Source: an uncultured Bacilli bacterium (GTDB lineage: Bacteria > Bacillota_I > Bacilli_A > RF39 > UBA660). From it: a stretch of DNA of 11,679 nucleotides. A model generated the notes under the pieces. It saw nothing but the letters and a program-made list of their open reading frames with translations. It ran no database searches and was not told the DNA's origin. A program made the translations under genes and the position numbers. Shown in pieces: positions 7,266-11,679 of this stretch (position 1 is its first letter; every line of letters begins with the position of its first letter). The DNA is taken from NCBI GenBank assembly GCA_947628325.1, contig CANQZL010000029.1, forward strand, positions 1 through 11,679, given 5' to 3'.

Positions 7266-8156
7266 TTAATCGCCCCTTATAAAGTTATATTCTTTATTAT
7301 TTTCTAAGTCTTTAACATTGAAATGAAGTTTATCAATATTTTTTACTTCATATTTTTTCTTATAAGTACCATTATCACTTTTACTAGTATATATTATATC
7401 ATCTTTTAGTTTAAAGTAAACAGTATCATAATCCATAATATTATCTGGTTTAGTAAAATTACTTACTTCTCCTTCTTTTGTAATGCCTAAATAGTAATTA
7501 GCTCCATTTATAAAAGTTATTGAATGATAAGCAATTTTACTATTTTTCATATCTGTATATTCATAGGTTTCCCAATTATTAATTAAATTTAAATATTGGT
7601 TATTTTGAAAGAATTCTTTTGCTTCATCTAATGTCCAACAAGTACCTAATTTATCAAAGGCATAGCCGATATTGCCTTCTTCATAATCTTTTTTAGCTTC
7701 CGTTAGAGTTTTTTGCATATCTTCATTACTTTGCAGTTCTAATTCATCTTCACTTCTTGAAGCTCGTAAGTCTTGATACATTTGTTGATAGCTTGAATAA
7801 GTAAATGTTTTTGTTATACTACCTTTATCAAAAATTGTATAAGAATTAGTCGTATAGTTGATTTCTAAAAATTCGATTATATTGAACATACTAATACTAT
7901 CAACGTGTTTAATATCCATATAATATATATTTGTTTGAATATTTTGAGCTGCTTGTTTTAAGGAATTTAGAAATTCTTCATTACTATCTTTGGCAGTACT
8001 ATAAGTTGCTAAAATAAATTTTTTATCGCCATTATTAAGATTATTTAGTAAATCAATTCCTGTTATTTCAATTAATTTATATTCTTTAGTATTATTATTA
8101 CAAGAACATAAACTTAAAATTAAGATTATTGATATAAAAGTTATAAATTTTTTCAT
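7266..8156 (-). CDS. Hypothetical lipoprotein, possible thioredoxin-like domain without CxxC
   Basis: I do not recognise a named family. The 296-residue product starts with a lipoprotein-type signal (MKKF, hydrophobic core, then LCSC with the likely lipidated Cys at 19). Residues about 45-130 have the order expected of a thioredoxin fold: strand KKFILATYS, helix with EEFLNSLKQAA, strand NIYYMDI, helix, strand SYTIFDKG. There is no CxxC redox motif, so a redox role is unlikely. The rest (about 190-296) looks beta-rich. A promoter lies just upstream, in the spacer shared with the divergent sigK-like gene. The ribosome binding site (AGGG, 10 bases from ATG) is weak. Together with the next lipoprotein it probably forms a two-gene surface module of unknown task. 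Confidence 0.7.
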   Translation of the reverse strand: MKKFITFISIILILSLCSCNNNTKEYKLIEITGIDLLNNLNNGDKKFILATYSTAKDSNEEFLNSLKQAAQNIQTNIYYMDIKHVDSISMFNIIEFLEINYTTNSYTIFDKGSITKTFTYSSYQQMYQDLRASRSEDELELQSNEDMQKTLTEAKKDYEEGNIGYAFDKLGTCWTLDEAKEFFQNNQYLNLINNWETYEYTDMKNSKIAYHSITFINGANYYLGITKEGEVSNFTKPDNIMDYDTVYFKLKDDIIYTSKSDNGTYKKKYEVKNIDKLHFNVKDLENNKEYNFIRGD

Positions 8157-8180
8157 AAAATCAAATCCCTGTTATTAAAG

Positions 8181-8209
8181 ATTATAACATTTATTAAGTA
8201 ATTTTTAAA
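8181..8209 (-). promoter_or_regulatory. Promoter for the lipoprotein pair
   Basis: On the minus strand a TATAAT (8186-8181) is preceded, 17 bases away, by TTTAAA (8209-8204), matching four of six -35 consensus positions. It lies 24 bases upstream of the lipoprotein start codon. The 86-base spacer to the divergent sigma factor gene has no equally good promoter in the other direction. Confidence 0.5.
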
Positions 8210-8242
8210 TGGTTCTTTTAATATAATTATTTAGGTGGTTTA

Positions 8243-8932
8243 ATGTTTTGGAAGTTAATTAATTTTTTTAAAGGATTGTTCTTTTTTACTGGTAGTTATT
8301 CTAATAATGTTTTTCCTCCTCCCTTAAATGAAAAAGAAGAACAAGAATGTATATTAAAAATGAAAAATGGAGATATGGAAGCCAGAAATAAATTAATTGA
8401 ACATAATTTAAGACTAGTAGCTCATATAGCAAAAAGGTTTGAAGATAAAAATATTTCTACTGATGATTTAATAAGTATTGGAACGATTGGCTTAATTAAA
8501 GGAATAGATAGTTATGATGATAGTAAAAAGATTAAAATAACGACTTATATAGCTAAATGTGCCGAGAATGAAATATTAATGCATTTTAGAAGTAATAAAA
8601 AATATAATAATGATATTAGTTTAAATGATTATATTGGCTTAGATAAAGATGGGAATGAAATATCTTTAATAGATGTCTTACCTTCTTTAGATACTGATTT
8701 ACCAACTTTAATTTTTAATAATATGAATATTGAATTATTACATAAATATTTAAATATATTAAGTTCTAGAGAACAAGATATAATTATTAAAAGATATGGA
8801 CTTTATAATAGTGAAGAACATACTCAAAAAGAGATAGCTAAAGAATTAAAAATATCACGAAGTTATGTCTCACGCATTGAAAAAAGAGCATTATCTAAGT
8901 TATATAAAGAATTTTATAAAAACAATAAATAA
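8243..8932 (+). CDS. sigK: Sporulation sigma factor SigK-like, with pro-sequence
   Basis: This is a sigma-70 family factor of 229 residues resembling the late mother-cell factor SigK. Region 2 contains LIEHNLRLVAHIAKRFE (51-67) and DLISIGTIGLIKGIDSY (75-91). EISLIDVLPS (139-148) lies between the core regions. Region 4 contains LSSREQDIIIKRYGL (173-187) and the helix-turn-helix KEIAKELKISRSYVSRIEKRAL (196-217). The first 18 or so residues are hydrophobic and aromatic and end in GSY just before NNVFPPPL, as in pro-SigK, where cleavage occurs at a Ser-Tyr bond. The ATG at 8243 has AGGTGG 4 bases upstream. It is divergent from the lipoproteins and convergent with divIVA. SigE is a close alternative, but the NNVFPPPL junction favours SigK. 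No convincing SigA-type promoter is visible in front of it. Confidence 0.85.
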   Translation: MFWKLINFFKGLFFFTGSYSNNVFPPPLNEKEEQECILKMKNGDMEARNKLIEHNLRLVAHIAKRFEDKNISTDDLISIGTIGLIKGIDSYDDSKKIKITTYIAKCAENEILMHFRSNKKYNNDISLNDYIGLDKDGNEISLIDVLPSLDTDLPTLIFNNMNIELLHKYLNILSSREQDIIIKRYGLYNSEEHTQKEIAKELKISRSYVSRIEKRALSKLYKEFYKNNK

Positions 8933-8953
8933 GAAGAGATTAGTCATCTCTTC
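8933..8953. terminator. Probable bidirectional hairpin between sigK-like gene and divIVA
   Basis: A perfect 8-base-pair stem (8933-8940 with 8946-8953) with a 5-base loop begins right after the sigK-like stop and contains the divIVA stop. The U-tracts on both sides are interrupted (TTCTTTCT on the + strand, TTCTTATTTATT on the minus strand), so termination strength is uncertain. Confidence 0.55.
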
Positions 8954-9383
8954 TTTCTAGTTCAGTATTTTCCATATCATTAATCATTGTTAATTGTTCT
9001 TCGATAATCTCTTTAACACGAGATTTATATATTTTTAAACTTCTTCTTAAAGTATCTGTTTCAATTTCTGTTTTTTCTGCTTTTAATAAAGCGTCATTTA
9101 CAATAACTGAAGCATTTTTTTTAGCTGTTTCAATAATTAATTTGGCTTCATCTTTGGCGATGTTTTTAATTTGATTAGAAGAATCTTCAGCAACTAAAAG
9201 AGCTTTATTTAATGTTGATTCTAAATTTTTATATTGTTTTAGTTGCTCTTTAAGTAAAGAAATTTCTTTATCACTTTCTTTTAATCTTAACAGCATATTT
9301 TCATATTCGCTAGTTACATCACTAACAAATTTATTAACTTCTACTTTGTTGTAGCCGTTAATACTAATGCTAAATTTTTCCAT
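8940..9383 (-). CDS. divIVA: DivIVA-family protein
   Basis: DivIVA proteins assemble at curved membrane near septa and poles and recruit division or wall-growth partners. The N-terminal signature is present (FSISINGYNKVEVNKFVSDV, residues 4-23). Long coiled-coil stretches follow (about 28-90 and 100-140) with charged heptad-like spacing. At 147 residues it is somewhat shorter than Bacillus DivIVA. The residues corresponding to the membrane-inserting Phe-Arg pair before GY are Ile-Asn here, so membrane binding may differ. It follows sepF by 36 bases with no terminator between, matching the known sepF-to-divIVA gene order with the intervening ylmG and ylmH missing. The ribosome binding site GAGGTGG lies in a possible weak hairpin. 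Confidence 0.85.
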   Translation of the reverse strand: MEKFSISINGYNKVEVNKFVSDVTSEYENMLLRLKESDKEISLLKEQLKQYKNLESTLNKALLVAEDSSNQIKNIAKDEAKLIIETAKKNASVIVNDALLKAEKTEIETDTLRRSLKIYKSRVKEIIEEQLTMINDMENTELERRDD

Positions 9384-9419
9384 AAACCCACCTCTTCAGC
9401 AAAGAGAAGGTTTATTTTT

Positions 9420-9821
9420 TTACCATTCAATATCTTCTTCAGTTTTTTCCTGCTCTTTACTGCTATCGTCACTGATTTTACCTTGAACATTTACATTTTT
9501 TGGTGTACATAGATATATGCCAACACCAACTTTTTGCATAGTTCCACCAATAGCATAAATGCAACCGCTTAAAAAGTCAATAATTCTTTTTGCTTGATCA
9601 GAAGTAACTCTTTTTAAATTAACTACTACACTATTACGATTTTTTAAATGATCAGCAATTTGTTGAGATTCAGAATAAGCTCGTGGCTCTAAAAGAATCA
9701 TTTTATTAGAACTATTATCTATATCTTTACTTTCTCCTGCATAGTAATCATCTTCACTAGCAGATAATTTTTGATCATCATCGTCAACTGTTTCAAATAT
9801 TTTTTTTATGCTAAATGCCAT
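9420..9821 (-). CDS. sepF: Cell division protein SepF
   Basis: SepF binds FtsZ filaments and anchors and aligns them at the membrane during septum formation. The 133-residue protein has a short N-terminal segment (MAFSIKKIFE) that could form the membrane-binding amphipathic helix. An acidic linker follows to about 40, then the SepF domain (41-114): ILLEPRAYSESQQIADHLKN, VVVNLKRV, AKRIIDFLSGCIYAIGG and KVGVGIYLCTP. An acidic tail of about 20 residues closes it. A consensus AGGAGG ribosome binding site (9833-9828) lies 6 bases from ATG, behind a strong promoter. It is the first gene of the sepF-divIVA unit, consistent with joint production of two septum proteins. Confidence 0.95.
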   Translation of the reverse strand: MAFSIKKIFETVDDDDQKLSASEDDYYAGESKDIDNSSNKMILLEPRAYSESQQIADHLKNRNSVVVNLKRVTSDQAKRIIDFLSGCIYAIGGTMQKVGVGIYLCTPKNVNVQGKISDDSSKEQEKTEEDIEW

Positions 9822-9851
9822 AGTAAGCCTCCTATACTAATTTACCATTTT

Positions 9852-9880
9852 ATTATAACTAATTCTTAAAACTTTTTCAA
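9852..9880 (-). promoter_or_regulatory. SigA-type promoter for sepF-divIVA
   Basis: On the minus strand TTGAAA (9880-9875) and TATAAT (9857-9852) are separated by exactly 17 bases, 30 bases upstream of the sepF start codon. It follows directly after the terminator of the glycyl-tRNA synthetase gene, so sepF has its own transcription start. Confidence 0.8.
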
Positions 9881-9890
9881 TAAGTTTAAG

Positions 9891-9919
9891 AAAAAAGAAT
9901 ACCTTTTTAAATATTCTTT
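9891..9919 (-). terminator. Intrinsic terminator after glycyl-tRNA synthetase
   Basis: A perfect 8-base-pair stem (9919-9912 with 9901-9894) with a 10-base loop is followed on the minus strand by a T-rich run. It lies about 22 bases after the stop codon at 9942. Confidence 0.8.
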
Positions 9920-9941
9920 ACTCTATTTTAATAAAAATATG

Positions 9942-11321
9942 TTAAAAATCGATTTTTTCCTTTATATATGGTATTAATTCATCAATATTTAACTTGATTT
10001 GTTCCATAGTATCACGATCTCTTACTGTAACAGTATTATTTTCTAGAGTTTCATCATCTATAGTAATACTAAATGGTGTACCAACGGCGTCATTACGACG
10101 ATATCTTTTACCTATTGAACCAGATTCATCATAAGAAACCATAAATTCCTTACATAATTTAGCATAAACTTCCATAGCTTTATCTTTATGAACCTTTTTT
10201 ATAAGAGGTAATATGGTGGCTTTAATTGGAGCTAGAGCTGGATGGATTTTTTATACTTCTCTAGTTTCTTTATTATCTAGTTCTTCTACTTGATAAGCAT
10301 CACATAAGAAAGCTAAAATAGCACGATCTAATCCTAAAGATGGTTCTATAACATAAGGAGTATATTTTTCATTAGTTTCAGGATCTAAGTATCTTAAATC
10401 TTGTTTAGAATGTTCCATATGAACAGTTAAATCATAATCTGTACGATCAGCTATTCCCCATAATTCTCCCCAACCAGTAGGAAACATAAATTCAATATCG
10501 GTAGTTGCTTTACTATAGAAAGATAATTCTTCTTTTGTATGATCACGATATCTTAGGTTTTCATTTTTAATTCCTAATGATTTTAACCAATCAATGCAAT
10601 AGGTCTTCCAATAACCAAACCATTCTAAATCAGTATCTGGTTTACAAAAGAATTCTAATTCCATTTGTTCAAATTCTCTAGTTCTAAAAGTAAAATTACC
10701 AGGTGTTATTTCATTTCTAAAACTTTTTCCTGTTTGACCAATACCAAATGGAACTTTAGCACGCATACTTCTTTGAACATTTAAGAAATTAACAAATATT
10801 CCTTGAGCAGTTTCACCACGTAAATAAACCTTTGATTTAGAGTCTTCTGTAACTCCTTGATGAGTTTCAAATAATAAGTTAAATTTTCTGATTGGTGTAA
10901 AATCTTCACTTTCACATTTAGGACATTTGATATGATTATCAGCAATAAATTTTTCTATTTTTTCATTATCCCAACCATCGGCTGTTTCTTTACCATTAGT
11001 AAATTCTTCAATAAGTTTATCAGCACGATGACGACTTTTACATTTTTTACAATCAATTAATGGATCATTAAAATTAGTAACGTGTCCACTAGCTACCCAA
11101 ACTTCAGGATTCATTAAGATTGCTGCATCAAGACCATAGTTATAAGGATTTTCTTGGATAAATTTTTTCCACCAAGCACGACGAACATTTTCTTTTAATT
11201 CTCTTCCTAATGGTCCGTAATCCCATGTATTAGATAATCCTCCATATATTTCACTTCCTTGAAAAATAAAACCATATTGTTTGCAATAATTAACAATATC
11301 TTCCATTTTGATTTTTTCCAT
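9942..11321 (-). CDS. glyS: Glycyl-tRNA synthetase (alpha2 type), frame interrupted by in-frame TAA
   Basis: This class II enzyme charges tRNA-Gly. The first part (356 residues, 11321-10254) holds the catalytic domain: SEIYGGLSNTWDYGPLG (23-39), paired cysteines at 91/94 and 133/136, motif 2 FRNEITPGNF with FRTREFEQMELEF (201-224), and motif 3 EPSLGLDRAILAFL (326-339). TAA follows as codon 357. Without a frame change the sequence continues KIHPALAPIKATILPLIKK and on to GSIGKRYRRNDAVGTPF and TVTVRDRDTMEQ, the family anticodon-binding domain, ending at 9942. The total is 459 codons, the normal length. The missing residue is Leu in the family (REVLK), so TTA to TAA explains the break. No start codon with a ribosome binding site restarts the second part. 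Start: ATG at 11321 with AAAGAGGG 7 bases away; Met6 is an alternative. It is controlled by the T-box upstream. Confidence 0.9.
10251..10253 (-). other. Premature in-frame TAA stop in the glycyl-tRNA synthetase gene
   Basis: This codon separates the catalytic part from an in-frame anticodon-binding part. Both sides match the same family without a frame shift, so a single substitution (Leu TTA to TAA) is the simplest explanation. Whether it is a real mutation, a suppressed stop or a sequence error cannot be told from the window. Confidence 0.85.
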
Positions 11322-11345
11322 ATTTTTTCCCTCTTTCTAATAAAT

Positions 11346-11466
11346 AAAAAACTTCTAGAATATATGTAGGAACGAGTAATTACCCGCGGTTCCATCCTAC
11401 TTATTTCTAGAAGAAATCACCTTATTTTATATAGCTCATGGTTGCCAACCCACTCATCGCTTGTAT
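11346..11466 (-). promoter_or_regulatory. Glycine T-box riboswitch leader of glyS
   Basis: A T-box leader binds uncharged tRNA and lets transcription proceed into the synthetase gene. The conserved T-box sequence AGGATGGAACCGCGGG is at 11398-11383, with TGGA to pair with the tRNA acceptor end. The antiterminator helix pairs 11400-11395 with 11371-11366 (6 perfect pairs). A 9-base-pair stem (11413-11405 with 11360-11352) followed by six T residues forms the terminator. Upstream, a hairpin at 11450-11440 (GGTT, loop GGC, AACC) shows GGC, a glycine codon, as the likely specifier at 11446-11444. The leader from the predicted start to the terminator is only about 120 bases, well short of the common size. 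The T-box call is firm; the glycine specificity rests on this GGC plus the downstream gene. Confidence 0.85.
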
Positions 11467-11472
11467 GTATAA

Positions 11473-11500
11473 ATTATAACAAATTTTTTTATTTAGTCAA
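11473..11500 (-). promoter_or_regulatory. SigA-type promoter for the T-box leader and glyS
   Basis: On the minus strand TTGACT (11500-11495) and TATAAT (11478-11473) are separated by 16 bases. Transcription would start near 11466, which fixes the leader as short. The promoter sits directly after the stop codon of the upstream gene. Confidence 0.75.
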
Positions 11501-11503
11501 TAA

Positions 11504-11679
11504 TTAATTAACAGTCCATTTCTTTATAGGTTGATCACTATATGGAGTTAATATTAGCTGTTTTTTAGCAATTTCTCTAATCTGATTACGATGCTCTTCT
11601 TCAAAATCTAGTATATCTTCTTGTTCAGCTGATACTAAAGAACTTACTTTATTTTTTAAATCTGCTACTTCATCATACT
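11504..11679 (-). CDS. Unidentified protein, C-terminal 57-58 residues (5' end outside window)
   Basis: An open frame runs in from the right edge (first full codon at 11677) and ends in TAA at 11506-11504. The visible 57 residues begin YDEVADLKNKVSSLVSAEQE, are rich in Glu, Lys and Gln with a likely helical or coiled-coil part, and end in a short polar tail with PIKKWTVN. I do not recognise the family. In Bacillus the gene before the glycyl-tRNA synthetase genes is recO, but this C-terminus does not look like RecO to me. The codon use and base composition match the neighbours, and no terminator is seen between it and the glyS promoter. Confidence 0.6.
   Translation of the reverse strand, partial: YDEVADLKNKVSSLVSAEQEDILDFEEEHRNQIREIAKKQLILTPYSDQPIKKWTVN

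Noticed and set aside
8222..8227. TATAAT as the -10 box of the sigK-like gene
   Set aside because: Transcription would begin in the ribosome binding site, and there is no -35 hexamer at the right distance.
9942..10175. A separate 77-residue gene starting at ATG 10175
   Set aside because: It is the tail of the glycyl-tRNA synthetase in the same frame. There is no ribosome binding site before 10175, and the upstream 25 codons also match the family.
10251..10253. Reassignment of TAA to a sense codon
   Set aside because: TAA ends most other genes here at the expected family lengths, for example natA, sepF and sigK, so the code is standard.
11207..11395. A 62-residue minus-strand frame over the start of glyS and its leader
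   Set aside because: It runs through the T-box, antiterminator and terminator and overlaps the synthetase gene in another frame. It has no family resemblance, so it is a chance frame.

Overview
The window is strongly A+T-rich (about a quarter G+C by eye) and densely coded. It looks like a low-G+C Bacillota chromosome, probably Bacilli/Erysipelotrichia-like. The grounds are SepF and DivIVA side by side, YqeG-YqeH, a SigK-type sporulation sigma factor, a T-box leader, strong AGGAGG-like ribosome binding sites and short U-tract terminators. Tryptophan is encoded by TGG, and TAA, TAG and TGA all act as stops, so this is the standard bacterial code and not the Mycoplasma code. I see no insertion sequence, prophage, CRISPR array, tRNA or rRNA, and no gene-free stretch longer than 300 bases.

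Layout: (1) bases 1-348, the 3' end of a transglutaminase-like protein on the + strand, facing (2) the minus-strand unit miaA-natA-natB (3145-374), whose reading frames overlap by 4 and 8 bases. The two share a bidirectional terminator. (3) yqeG-yqeH-mutL (6588-3306), a tight minus-strand unit with its own terminator. (4) Two adjacent lipoprotein genes (8156-6650), minus strand, the second with a domain resembling the extracellular domain of FtsX. (5) A divergent + strand sigK-like gene (8243-8932) with an apparent pro-sequence. (6) sepF-divIVA (9821-8940), minus strand, with a good SigA-type promoter. (7) The alpha2-type glycyl-tRNA synthetase (11321-9942), preceded by a promoter and a short glycine T-box leader. 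(8) The 3' end of an unidentified minus-strand gene at the right edge.

The content is mostly housekeeping: tRNA modification and charging, mismatch repair, ribosome assembly, septum formation, plus a small ABC exporter and two lipoproteins. Two points stand out. First, the glycyl-tRNA synthetase frame is cut by a single in-frame TAA (10253-10251) just after catalytic motif 3. The sequence resumes in the same frame with a family-typical anticodon-binding domain, so one T-to-A change in a Leu codon explains it (true mutation, readthrough or assembly error). Second, its T-box leader is unusually compact: the only visible Stem I is a small hairpin showing GGC in its loop, and the terminator stem encloses the antiterminator instead of overlapping its 3' half. 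I did not find an entirely new multi-gene system here. The T-box variant and the FtsX-like lipoprotein next to a sigK-like gene are the best leads.
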